From NCBI GenBank assembly GCA_021414005.1, contig JAIOPH010000029.1, forward strand, positions 1 through 62,343: 62,343 nt of DNA. The letters run 5' to 3'. The translations under genes were made by a program, and so were the position numbers. The stretch is from Chthoniobacter sp. (GTDB lineage: Bacteria > Verrucomicrobiota > Verrucomicrobiia > Chthoniobacterales > Chthoniobacteraceae). Within the stretch, counting starts at the first letter, position 1, and every line of letters begins with the position of its first letter. The notes under the pieces were generated by a model. It was not told where the DNA came from, made no database searches, and saw nothing but the letters and a program-made list of their open reading frames with translations. Shown in pieces: positions 17,570 through 25,646 of the stretch.

Positions 17570-19465
17570 CTAGATGGTGGCGGTGAGTTCGGCGAGCGGC
17601 ACCTCGCCGCCGTCGTGGCGGTTAAACTGCAAATCGTAGAGCCGCCGATAGTAGCCGCTCTGCGCGAAGAGCTGGGCGTGCGTGCCGGTTTCCTTGATCA
17701 CGCCATTTTCCAGCACCACGATCTGGTCGGCCTTCTGGATGGTGGAAAGGCGGTGCGCGATGGCGAGTACGGTGCGGCCTTTGGCCAAAGTCTCGAGCGC
17801 TTCCTGGATGTGTTTCTCGGTCTCGGAATCGAGCGCGCTGGTGGCTTCGTCGAGGAGCAGGATGGGGGCGTTTTTGAGCAGCGCGCGGGCGATGCAGAGC
17901 CGCTGCTGCTGCCCGCCGGAGAGCATGCAGCCTTTGTCGCCGATGACCGTCTCGTAGCCCTGCTGCTGCGCGAGGATGAACTCGTGCGCGTGCGCCAGTT
18001 TCGCCGCGGCCTCAATCTCCGCGCGCGTGGCGTCGAGCCGGCCGTAGCGGATGTTCGCCAGGATGGTGTCGTGAAAAAGGAAGGTGTCCTGATTGACCAT
18101 CGCGATGTGCTCGCGGAGCGAGGCCTGCGTGACCTCGCGAATGTCATGGCCGTCGATGCGGATCGTTCCCGCGTCCGGTTCGTAAAGTCGCTGGAGCAGC
18201 CAGAACAGCGTGCTCTTTCCCGCGCCCGTCGCACCGACCAGCGCGCAGGTCGTGCCCGCAGGCACCGCGATGTCGATTCCGCGTACTGCCGGCGCGTCCT
18301 TGCCGGGATAGCCAAAGGTCACGTTTTCCAGCCGCACCTCGCCGCGCACGCCGCTCAGTCGCGCCGCACCGGGCGCATCGCGAATGGCCGGTGGACGGTC
18401 GAGCAGCTCGAAAACCTTGGTCGTCGCTGCGAGACATTTCTGCATCAGGATGTTCATCTTCCCGAGTGCCTTCGCCGGATCGTAGAGCAGGATCAGGCCG
18501 GCCTGGAGCGCGAAAAATCTTCCGACGCCGAGTTGGTAATACCACGCATAGACGAGTGCGCCCACGATCCCCAGCGACGACACCGTCTCGACCAGCGGCG
18601 TGACGATTTCCTGCGCCTTTTTCCAGCGCATGGCGAAGCGCAGCATCTTCAGATTCGCCTCATTGAAACGCCCGCCCTCGTAGTCCTCGCGGGCGTGTGT
18701 TTTCACCACACGAATGCCCGCAAAAGCCTCCTGCATCACCACCATAAGCTGCCCGGCCTCATCCTCCTCGCGCGCTCCGGCGCTGCGCACTTTTTTTCCG
18801 ATGATGAGCACCGGCAGCAGGCAGAGCGGAAAGACGGTGAACGCCAAAATCGTGAACCGCGCATCCGTGCTCAACAGTGCCACGAGCGCGGAGATGATGG
18901 AGATCGGCTGCTTCACGATGTCGCCCGCCATCTGCGTGAGCGCGGCCTGCGCCACGCGCGTCTGATTGAAAACCGTCTGCACGAGTTCGCCGGCTTTGGC
19001 GCGGTTGAAAAACTCCAGCGACTGCCCGAGCAGATGGCGGAAAAGCGACTGCCGGATGTCGTCGAGCACGCGCTGGCTGACCCAGAGCAGGCAGTAGGCG
19101 TTCATATAGGAAAAAAATCCGCGCACTGCCATGAGCGCCGGGATGCTCGCGCAGATCGCCACGACTTCCCACAATGCGGCGCTGTGCGGATGAATCTCCG
19201 GGAGCTGGAACGGAATCCAACTCGGCACCTTCACGGCCTGGGCTTTCCCATCCGGGAAAATGATCGGTACCACCCAGCGGATGAGCAGGATGAGCGCGCC
19301 ATTGGCCGCGCCAAAGAGCGCGCCGAAGATCATGCCGAGCAGGAACCGCCCGCGATACGGACGCAGGTAGCCGAGCAACCGCCGGTACGGTGAGAGGCCC
19401 GCGCGCAAAAGCTGCAGCGCCGACATTTTCGCGGCGTCTTTGCGGGAGATTCGTTTACTGGCCAT
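17570..19465 (-). CDS. ABC exporter, MsbA-like (fused permease and ATPase)
   Basis: A 631-residue half-transporter with an N-terminal six-helix membrane domain and a C-terminal ATPase domain. The ATPase shows Walker A GATGAGKST, Q-loop MVNQDTFLFHDTI, the signature MLSGGQQQRLCIARAL, Walker B ILLLDEATSALDSETE and the H-loop IAHRLSTIQKA. Architecture and neighbours (heptosyltransferase-like and GT4 glycosyltransferases) suggest a lipid A-core flippase or related envelope-lipid exporter, working as a homodimer in the inner membrane. A multidrug-type substrate cannot be excluded. Confidence 0.88.
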   Translation of the reverse strand: MASKRISRKDAAKMSALQLLRAGLSPYRRLLGYLRPYRGRFLLGMIFGALFGAANGALILLIRWVVPIIFPDGKAQAVKVPSWIPFQLPEIHPHSAALWEVVAICASIPALMAVRGFFSYMNAYCLLWVSQRVLDDIRQSLFRHLLGQSLEFFNRAKAGELVQTVFNQTRVAQAALTQMAGDIVKQPISIISALVALLSTDARFTILAFTVFPLCLLPVLIIGKKVRSAGAREEDEAGQLMVVMQEAFAGIRVVKTHAREDYEGGRFNEANLKMLRFAMRWKKAQEIVTPLVETVSSLGIVGALVYAWYYQLGVGRFFALQAGLILLYDPAKALGKMNILMQKCLAATTKVFELLDRPPAIRDAPGAARLSGVRGEVRLENVTFGYPGKDAPAVRGIDIAVPAGTTCALVGATGAGKSTLFWLLQRLYEPDAGTIRIDGHDIREVTQASLREHIAMVNQDTFLFHDTILANIRYGRLDATRAEIEAAAKLAHAHEFILAQQQGYETVIGDKGCMLSGGQQQRLCIARALLKNAPILLLDEATSALDSETEKHIQEALETLAKGRTVLAIAHRLSTIQKADQIVVLENGVIKETGTHAQLFAQSGYYRRLYDLQFNRHDGGEVPLAELTATI

Positions 19466-19539
19466 TCAGGTGGTTTGGGAAAATTAGCGGCGTTCCTTTC
19501 GGGCTCAGCCGGTGAACGGTTGCGCGCTCCGCTTGCCGA

Positions 19540-20535
19540 TTAAGAAAGGAGCGCATCGGTAGCACGGATGACCGCCGAGGTCGAGATGCGCTCCATCGGC
19601 GCGCCTTTCATGCGCGGGGTGAAGGTGGTTAGCGGTGCGTCGGGCTGCGTGGCGGAAAGGACCAGCGCGCGTTCGTGGCGCGGCCGCCAGTGGAAGGGAT
19701 TCGTCGGTCCGTAGAGCGCGACCTGCGGCGTGCGAAACGCGGCGGCGAGATGCACCGCGCCGGTGTCGGCGCTCACGCACAGTCGCGCTTGCGCGAGCAC
19801 GGCGGCGAAAGTCAGCAGATCCATTTTGCCCGCCAGATCCAGCGCGGGCCGGGCGAGCGCAGCCTGGATCTGGCCAAGATGCGCGCGCTCAAAATCATCC
19901 GTGCCGCCCGTCAGCACGCACGCCAGCCCGTGCCGCTCCCGCAGATGCGCGATCACTTCCGCCCACCGCTCCGGCAGCCAGAACTTCTCCGCCCGCGCCG
20001 TGCCGGGATGAATGACGGCATATTTTTCGTCGCCGACCATGCGCGCCGCCTCCGCTCGGGATGCCTCCGGCAGCGCCAGATCCGGCGTCCGGGTGGACAG
20101 AAGATGCGCGCCGTCCGCGATCACGCCTTCCGCTAGGTCGAGATAGTGATCCACCGTGTGCCGCTCGCGTACCGCCGAATCGACGAAGCAATTGAACGCC
20201 ACCGCGCGCAGCTTCCGCTTCTGCACCCACGCGAAAGTGGCCCGCTTTCTCGCCCGCGAAAGCGCCACCGCCAGCGCTGAGCGATCGGTGCCGGTGAAGT
20301 CGAGGCACAGATCCCACGGCCCCGTGAGCACCTGCTGCCACGGACGAAAACCGCGCCCGCGCCCGAGCACTACGCCCGTATTGATCGAGGGAAACGCTCC
20401 GAGCAGCGCCGCGCAGCCTGGCGCGACCGCCAGCGCCAGGTGCGCCTCCGGCCACGCCTCACGCAGCGCCCTCAGCGCCGCCGCCGTCAGCACCAGATCG
20501 CCGATGCGCTTGAGTTGGAGCGCGAGAATTCTCAT
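19540..20535 (-). CDS. Glycosyltransferase family 9 (heptosyltransferase-like)
   Basis: A 331-residue protein with the GT9/GT-B signature: MRILALQLKRIGDLVLTAAALRALREAWPEA at the N-terminus, KYAVIHPGTARAEKFWLPERWAEVI in the middle, and LCVSADTGAVHLAAAF followed by ALYGPTNPFHWRPR at the donor-binding site. GT9 enzymes add heptose or related sugars to the lipopolysaccharide core on the cytoplasmic face of the inner membrane. The start at 20535 is set by the family N-terminus. It lies 74 bases upstream of the ABC exporter on the same strand, consistent with a shared role in envelope glycolipid assembly. Confidence 0.88.
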   Translation of the reverse strand: MRILALQLKRIGDLVLTAAALRALREAWPEAHLALAVAPGCAALLGAFPSINTGVVLGRGRGFRPWQQVLTGPWDLCLDFTGTDRSALAVALSRARKRATFAWVQKRKLRAVAFNCFVDSAVRERHTVDHYLDLAEGVIADGAHLLSTRTPDLALPEASRAEAARMVGDEKYAVIHPGTARAEKFWLPERWAEVIAHLRERHGLACVLTGGTDDFERAHLGQIQAALARPALDLAGKMDLLTFAAVLAQARLCVSADTGAVHLAAAFRTPQVALYGPTNPFHWRPRHERALVLSATQPDAPLTTFTPRMKGAPMERISTSAVIRATDALLS

Positions 20536-20559
20536 CGCCCCATGCCGCGCCGCAGCGCC

Positions 20560-20712
20560 GCCCTCCGGGGACACCGGGTGCGCGCCGTATCGGGCGATTG
20601 CTCCCGAACCGCCGCGCGCATCCGCGAGACCGCGCGCACTCGATTTTTGCGGTAGGTCGCCACAAAGGGCACTCGGGTCGAGTGCTCCACCCTGAGGGTT
20701 GCTGCTGCGCGA
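20560..20712. repeat. Intergenic hairpin repeat, copy 1
   Basis: Between two glycosyltransferase genes. It contains GGCACTCGGGTCGAGTGC (hairpin GCACTCG / CGAGTGC) inside a longer block that recurs in inverted orientation at about 23070-23140, and a separate word CCGGGGACA..GGGTGCGCGC at 20565-20585 that recurs at about 23118-23139. Translated, the block gives RVEHSTRVPFVATYRK, matching VEHATRVPSPATRRG of the second copy. This coincidence reflects repeat DNA and not a gene. Confidence 0.6.
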
Positions 20713-20716
20713 GGCT

Positions 20717-21880
20717 TCATCGCGACATCACCACCCGATACGCCTCCAGCAGTCGCGCGCGAAAATGTTCCCAGGTGAAATTTTCCACCACCCGCTGCCG
20801 GCCCGCTGCGCCGAACCACGCGCAGAGATCGCGGTCGCGGTAGAGCCGCTCGATCGCCGCCGCGAGCGCGTCGGGATCATTCGGTGGGATGATCAGCCCG
20901 GTCTTGCCGTGAATGACCACGTCGCCGCTCTCACGCGTGGTGATCTGCGGCAGCCCGCAGGCCGCCGCCTCGTAAGTGCATTTCGCGCTGCCTTCGCACT
21001 CGCTCGGCAGGATGTGCACCGTCGCCGCGCGGTAGCAGTCCTCGACCCGCCCGACGAAGCCGGGCAGACGCACATTGTCGCCGGCGAACTGCTGGAGATA
21101 AGGGCGGATTTCCTCATGTACCGAGCCCACCAGCACCAGCTCCGCATCCTTGAGCGCGAGCCGTTTCCAGGCGTCGAGCAAATGATGAACGCCCTTCCTT
21201 TCGATCAGTGCGCCGACAAAGACCGCGCGAAAAATGGACGGCGGTTTCCCGGCGGGCGTGAAGCGTTCGACATCCACGCCGCGCTGATGCCGGAAGAGCT
21301 TCTCCCGCGCGATGCCCGCGGCGAGGAAAGTCTCCTCCGCCTTCTCCGACAGCACGAGGATGAGATCGGCGAGATCGTACTCCTCCAGCATCTGCTGGCG
21401 TGTCACGAGCAGCCGGTTTTTCCAGCCCTGCCAGCCGCGTGCCGCCGCGCGCTCGCGCTCGCTCTTGGTCAGCCGCGCGGGCTTGGTCTTGCCCTTGTGA
21501 CGGTGCCACGTCGGGATTTCCATGACCGTCGCCACGCCGCTCCGTCGCGCCGCGCGCAAAGTCCGCACACATTCCCCGGACCAGCCGTGGAAAAGTTCGT
21601 AGCCGCCCCGCGCCAGTTCCCGCTCCGCCGCGCGATCGAGCGCGTGCTTTTTCGCGCTGTAGTAAAGCTCGCTGCCCAGCCCGGAGAGCAGCCGCACAGG
21701 ATTCCAGCGCAGCGAGCCGATCCGCTCCGCCGGAATTTCATTCTGCCGGTTTTCGAAAGTCAGCGCCCGCCCGAGCAGCCCCATCCGCTCCGATGCGCGC
21801 AGCGACTCCAGCGCCACGGCGTCGAGTCCGCTGCCGCCGAGGCGCGCGGACGTGGCGTAGAGCAATTTAGGGTTTAGCAT
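20717..21880 (-). CDS. Glycosyltransferase family 4 (GT-B fold)
   Basis: A 387-residue retaining GT-B glycosyltransferase. The acceptor half begins LLYATSARLGGSGLDAVAL; the donor half shows GVDVERFTPAGKPPSIFRAVFVG, the stretch LVLVGSVHEEIRPYL, and the sugar-nucleotide site PSECEGSAKCTYEAAACGLPQITT with the E-x7-E pattern. A C-terminal helix (WEHFRARLLEAYRVVM) closes the protein. The ATG at 21880 lies inside a hairpin repeat arm; a TTG at 21865 is an equally plausible start that would remove the repeat-derived MLNPK. It probably acts on a lipopolysaccharide or exopolysaccharide precursor at the inner membrane. Confidence 0.85.
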   Translation of the reverse strand: MLNPKLLYATSARLGGSGLDAVALESLRASERMGLLGRALTFENRQNEIPAERIGSLRWNPVRLLSGLGSELYYSAKKHALDRAAERELARGGYELFHGWSGECVRTLRAARRSGVATVMEIPTWHRHKGKTKPARLTKSERERAAARGWQGWKNRLLVTRQQMLEEYDLADLILVLSEKAEETFLAAGIAREKLFRHQRGVDVERFTPAGKPPSIFRAVFVGALIERKGVHHLLDAWKRLALKDAELVLVGSVHEEIRPYLQQFAGDNVRLPGFVGRVEDCYRAATVHILPSECEGSAKCTYEAAACGLPQITTRESGDVVIHGKTGLIIPPNDPDALAAAIERLYRDRDLCAWFGAAGRQRVVENFTWEHFRARLLEAYRVVMSR

Positions 21881-21969
21881 TTCGCGATTAGCATTTACTC
21901 CCGACACCGGCTCCGGGCGCACTGCACGCGTGGTCTTAAATCCTAAATCCCAAATGCTAAATCCTAAAT
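21864..21969. repeat. Inverted repeat of TTTAGGATTTAGCAT-like words between divergent glycosyltransferases
   Basis: Arms at about 21864-21897 and 21936-21969 are reverse complements over 33-34 bases with about five mismatches. Both arms are built of the words TTTAG, GATT and GCATTTA, far more AT-rich than the surrounding DNA. The putative start codons of both divergent glycosyltransferase genes (21880 on minus, 21968 on plus) fall within the arms. Confidence 0.75.
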
Positions 21970-23044
21970 GAAGCTCGGCCTCGTTCGCCGCGGCTATGCC
22001 CGCACCGGCGGCGCCGAGATTTATCTCCGGCGCTTTGCCGAGGCGGCGGTCGCGGCGGGGCACGAGTGCGTGCTTTTCAGCGAGCAGTGGCCGCGCGAGG
22101 CGTGGCTCTTTGGGTATGTGCATATCGCGAGCGATTCGCCGAAAAAGTTCGCCGATGCGCTGACGGCGCGGCGGGCCCGGGAGGAGTGCGATTTCCTTTT
22201 CAGCCTCGAACGCATCCACGCGTGCGACGCCTACCGCGCGGGCGACGGCGTGCATGCGGCCTGGCTGGAAAGGCGGGCGCGGTTCGAGCCCGCGTGGCGG
22301 CCGTGGCTGCGGCAGTTCAGCGCCAAACACCGCGAACTGCTGGCGCTGGAAAAGCAGCTCTTCCGCGCGGATGGCGCGGCGCTGGTCATCGCCAATTCGC
22401 GGATGGTGCAGGCGGAGATTGTCGCGCGCTTCGGCTACCCGGCGGAGCGCCTCCACGTCGTCCACAACGGAGTCCCGCCAGCCCCCGCGTCCGCTGTGAC
22501 GCGGGCGGAAATCCGCCACGAACTCGGATTGCCCGACGGCGAGTTTGCGGTGCTCTTTGCCGGCTCCGGCTGGGAGCGCAAGGGACTGCATTTCGCCATC
22601 GGCGCGATGAACGAAGCCGGGCTGCCCAACGCGACGCTGCTCGTCGCCGGGCGTGGCCGCCAGCGCGGTTTGCCCCGCTCCGCACGCGTCCGCTTTCTCG
22701 GCCCAGTGAATCAGATGTCGCAGATGCTCAGTGCTGCCGACGCCTTCATCCTGCCCACGCTCTACGAGCCTTTTTCCAATGCCTGCCTCGAAGCTGTCGC
22801 CGCCGGTTTGCCCGTCATCACCACCGCGCACAATGGCTTCGCGGAAATCATCGAGCTGGGCGTCGAAGGCGAGGTCGTCGCCGAGCCTGACGACCTCCCC
22901 GCGCTCGCTGCCGCGCTGAAAAAATGGAGCGACCCCGCGCGCCGTGCCGCCATCCGCCCGCGCCTGCTCGCGCTCGGCGAAAAATTCAGCATCGAGGAAA
23001 ACGTGCGCCAGACGCTCGCGATCATCGAATCCGCACGACGGTGA
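21968..23044 (+). CDS. Glycosyltransferase family 4 (GT-B fold), WaaG-like
   Basis: A 358-residue retaining glycosyltransferase. The N-terminus MKLGLVRRGYARTGGAEIYL carries the glycine-rich loop typical of GT4 acceptor domains. The donor domain shows LHVVHNGVPPAP, FAVLFAGSGWERKGLHFAIG and ADAFILPTLYEPFSNACLEA with the E-x7-E motif, then AAGLPVITTAHNGFAEII. Overall it resembles lipopolysaccharide core glucosyltransferases of the WaaG/RfaG group. It is divergent from the preceding GT4 gene; together with the GT9 and ABC exporter genes it suggests an envelope glycan cluster. Confidence 0.88.
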   Translation: MKLGLVRRGYARTGGAEIYLRRFAEAAVAAGHECVLFSEQWPREAWLFGYVHIASDSPKKFADALTARRAREECDFLFSLERIHACDAYRAGDGVHAAWLERRARFEPAWRPWLRQFSAKHRELLALEKQLFRADGAALVIANSRMVQAEIVARFGYPAERLHVVHNGVPPAPASAVTRAEIRHELGLPDGEFAVLFAGSGWERKGLHFAIGAMNEAGLPNATLLVAGRGRQRGLPRSARVRFLGPVNQMSQMLSAADAFILPTLYEPFSNACLEAVAAGLPVITTAHNGFAEIIELGVEGEVVAEPDDLPALAAALKKWSDPARRAAIRPRLLALGEKFSIEENVRQTLAIIESARR

Positions 23045-23059
23045 GCGCGGACTCCGCGT

Positions 23060-23145
23060 GGCCTCGAGGTGGCTTTCGGGTGGAGCACGCGACCCGCGTG
23101 CCGTCCCCGGCGACCCGCCGGGGACATTAGGGTGCGCGCGGTTCC
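23060..23145. repeat. Intergenic hairpin repeat, copy 2
   Basis: Contains GCACGCGACCCGCGTGC (stem GCACGCG / CGCGTGC, loop ACC) at about 23084-23101. It is followed by a perfect 10-base stem GTCCCCGGCG / CGCCGGGGAC with loop ACC at about 23103-23125. The first hairpin matches the one at 20672-20692 in inverted orientation, with a compensatory pair change in the stem (T-A there, G-C here). It fills the gap between the glycosyltransferase and the lipoprotein gene and could act as a terminator for the former. Confidence 0.6.
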
Positions 23146-23325
23146 GCTGGAACGCTTTCCCCTCGGGACGCATCTCGCCATGACCGAACGCACACCTTCC
23201 CTGCGGCGGGTCTGAGTGCTCTACCCACACCCGCCAAAGAAACCGCCCGCAACCGGATTGTCTCCACACTCGAAATGCCCATTGGCGCGGCTGCTGATGT
23301 TCAGCTACCACTCCACCTCTTTCGC

Positions 23326-24366
23326 ATGATCCGCCGCACTCATCTCACCACCCTCGCCGCTGCCACCGCCCTCGCCGCGGCGGGCTGCGACCGCGAGGAA
23401 ATCCGCGTCTATTCCGTGGCGAAAGAAACCGCCCCGGCGCCCGCGCCCGGCGCGTCCTCGGCCCCGACTCCCGCGGCGAATACCCCGCGCCCGCAGCTCG
23501 CCTACACGCTTCCCGCAGGCTGGCAGGACGCCGGCCCCACGGCGATGAGCCTCGCCAATTTCCGCATCAAAACCGACGCCGGCGAAGCCAGCGTGAACAT
23601 CACCCCGCTCGCCAGCATGGCCGGCCAGGAGGCGATCGTCGTCAATATGTGGCGCGAGCAGGTCGGCCAAAAGCCGCTCGCCGACGGCGAACTCGCGGGC
23701 GCGCTCACGCCGGTCGAAATCGGCGGTGCGCCGGGCCAGCTTTTCGAAATCAGCGGCCAGCGCGACGGGCAAACCGTGCGCATCATTACGGCGTTCGCGC
23801 ACCGCGACGGAGCGAGCTGGTTTTACAAACTGCAGGGCCCCGACGCCGTCCTCACCGCGCAGAAGCCGGTCTTCGTGGAGTTTTTGAAAACCGTGCGGAT
23901 CAAGGAAGCCGGCGCGCCCGCCGCCGAGGTGGCGAAAGTCGCGGCACCAGCGGCCGCAGAACCGGAGCCGGAGTTCAAATGGAAAGTCCCCGAAGGCTGG
24001 CAGACGCTGCCCGCCGGGCAGATGCAGGTCGCAAAATTCGGCGTCCCCGCGCGCGACGGCGCGAAGGCCGAAGTCTTCGTCAGCGTCTTTCCCAGCGACA
24101 CCGGCGGCGCGCTGGCCAACGTCAACCGCTGGCGCCGCCAGCTCGGCCTGGAGCCGGTGGATGACGCCGGCCTGAAGGCGCTCGTCGCGCCGCTCGACAC
24201 CGCGCCCGGCGCGATCCTCGTCGATCTGAAAAACGACGCGCGCGCCATGCTCGGGGCGATTGTCCCGCGCGGGGAGCGCTGGTGGTTTTACAAACTCATG
24301 GGCGACACCGCCGCCGTCACCGCGGAACGCGAGGCGTTCATCCGCTTCGTGCAAACCGCGCCATGA
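23326..24366 (+). CDS. Lipoprotein with duplicated domain, coupled to cytochrome c maturation genes
   Basis: A 346-residue predicted lipoprotein: MIRRTHLTTLAAATALAAAGC ends in a lipobox, with the modified Cys at about residue 21. A proline/alanine linker follows, then two homologous domains. The first is YTLPAGWQDAGP ... ASWFYKLQGPDAVLTAQKPVFVEFLKTV; the second is WKVPEGWQTLPAG ... RWWFYKLMGDTAAVTAEREAFIRFVQT. Each therefore has a GW-start and a WFYKLxGxxxxVxAxxxxFxxFxxT end. Its stop codon overlaps the resB start (ATGA at 24363-24366), implying translational coupling and a role linked to cytochrome c biogenesis or electron transport. The exact function is unknown. Confidence 0.75.
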   Translation: MIRRTHLTTLAAATALAAAGCDREEIRVYSVAKETAPAPAPGASSAPTPAANTPRPQLAYTLPAGWQDAGPTAMSLANFRIKTDAGEASVNITPLASMAGQEAIVVNMWREQVGQKPLADGELAGALTPVEIGGAPGQLFEISGQRDGQTVRIITAFAHRDGASWFYKLQGPDAVLTAQKPVFVEFLKTVRIKEAGAPAAEVAKVAAPAAAEPEPEFKWKVPEGWQTLPAGQMQVAKFGVPARDGAKAEVFVSVFPSDTGGALANVNRWRRQLGLEPVDDAGLKALVAPLDTAPGAILVDLKNDARAMLGAIVPRGERWWFYKLMGDTAAVTAEREAFIRFVQTAP

Positions 24367-25646
24367 AGCTGATCTGGAAGTTTCTCTGCTCGCTCCGTCT
24401 CACCGTGGTGCTGCTCGCGCTCGCGGTGCTGCTCATCTTTTTCGGCACCCTGGCACAGGTTGATGAAGGGCTCTGGAAGGCGCAGAAAATCTGGTTCGAG
24501 AGCTGGATCGTGATTTGGCAGCACCTCCAGCTTTTTGGCGGAAAATTCACCGTCCCGATTTTCCCCGGCGGCTACCTGATTGGCACCACCCTCTTCGTGG
24601 GTCTCACCGCAGCGTTCATTCAGCGCTTCACCTGGCGATGGGACAAGCTCGGCGTGAACCTCACGCACGGCGGAGTGATTTTGCTGCTGCTCGGCCAGTT
24701 GCTCACGCAGGAACTCGCGCTCGAGAGCTACATTGAATTCAAGGAAGGCGAGACCAAAGGCTACGCGGAGCATCACCGCGACAATGAGCTGGCCTTCATC
24801 CGCGATGCGGGCGAGGGCCGCGACGAGGTTGTCGTCATCCCGGAATCCATGCTTAGGACGGGCGCGGAAATTCGGCACGAAAAACTGCCCTTCACGGTGC
24901 GGGTGAAAGAGCACGGGCTGAACTGCCAGATTCGCCGCCGCGGTCCGATGGTGGACGGCCCGGCCACGGCCACGCAGGGCGTCGGCATGCAGTTGGTGGT
25001 CGAGCCGCGCGCGGAGGCGAAGGACATGGATTCGCGCAACCTGCCCTACGCCTACATCGAGCTGCTCGCAGGCGGCAACAGCCTCGGCACCTGGCTGGTC
25101 ACACCGTGGCTGCCGATGCTCGGCAGCGCCGCGCAAGTTATCGACGTCAGTGGGCAGAAGCTGCGCACCGAGCTGCGTTTCGAGCGTTACTACCAGCCGT
25201 TTGAAATGACGCTGCTGAAGACGAGCCACGAACAGTATCGCGGCACGGACATCCCGAAAAACTTCCGCAGCCGGGTGCGTGTGGTGGATGGCAAGACCCG
25301 CGAGGCGCGCGAGGTGGACATCTATATGAATCACCCGCTCCGCTACGCCGGTCTCACCTTTTACCAGGCGCGCATGGGCAAGGATCAGGACGATCCGCAG
25401 CGCGGGACGAGCGCCCTGCAAGTGGTGCGCAACCCGAGCTGGCTCGCGCCTTACGTGGGTTGCTACGTCGTGGCCATCGGCATGTATCTGCAGTTTCGGC
25501 TGCACCTCGTGAAATTCCTCGGCCAGCGGCTCGGCGCCACGCGCCGCGGCGGGCTGGGGGCGATCTCCGCCCGCGTGCTGGAGCTGGGCGTGCTGGGCTA
25601 CCTCGTCTTCAAATTTACGCTGAACCTTTTCGGGTACTCGTCATGA
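24363..25646 (+). CDS. resB: ResB-like cytochrome c biogenesis protein
   Basis: A 427-residue membrane protein of the ResB/Ccs1 family. With CcsA it forms the system II haem-delivery and thioether-ligation complex on the outer face of the inner membrane. Visible features are a first membrane helix LRLTVVLLALAVLLIFFGTLAQ, a second around YLIGTTLFVGLTAAFI, a third near VNLTHGGVILLLLGQLL, a large periplasmic domain, and the late signature MNHPLRYAGLTFYQARMG followed by a C-terminal helix near NPSWLAPYVGCYVVAIGM. The start overlaps the preceding stop and its own stop overlaps the ccsA start in the same ATGA fashion, so the three genes are translationally coupled. Confidence 0.88.
   Translation: MKLIWKFLCSLRLTVVLLALAVLLIFFGTLAQVDEGLWKAQKIWFESWIVIWQHLQLFGGKFTVPIFPGGYLIGTTLFVGLTAAFIQRFTWRWDKLGVNLTHGGVILLLLGQLLTQELALESYIEFKEGETKGYAEHHRDNELAFIRDAGEGRDEVVVIPESMLRTGAEIRHEKLPFTVRVKEHGLNCQIRRRGPMVDGPATATQGVGMQLVVEPRAEAKDMDSRNLPYAYIELLAGGNSLGTWLVTPWLPMLGSAAQVIDVSGQKLRTELRFERYYQPFEMTLLKTSHEQYRGTDIPKNFRSRVRVVDGKTREAREVDIYMNHPLRYAGLTFYQARMGKDQDDPQRGTSALQVVRNPSWLAPYVGCYVVAIGMYLQFRLHLVKFLGQRLGATRRGGLGAISARVLELGVLGYLVFKFTLNLFGYSS

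Noticed and set aside
17024..19393. A 789-codon open frame on the plus strand
   Set aside because: It is antisense to the ABC exporter, whose ATPase motifs are all on the minus strand.
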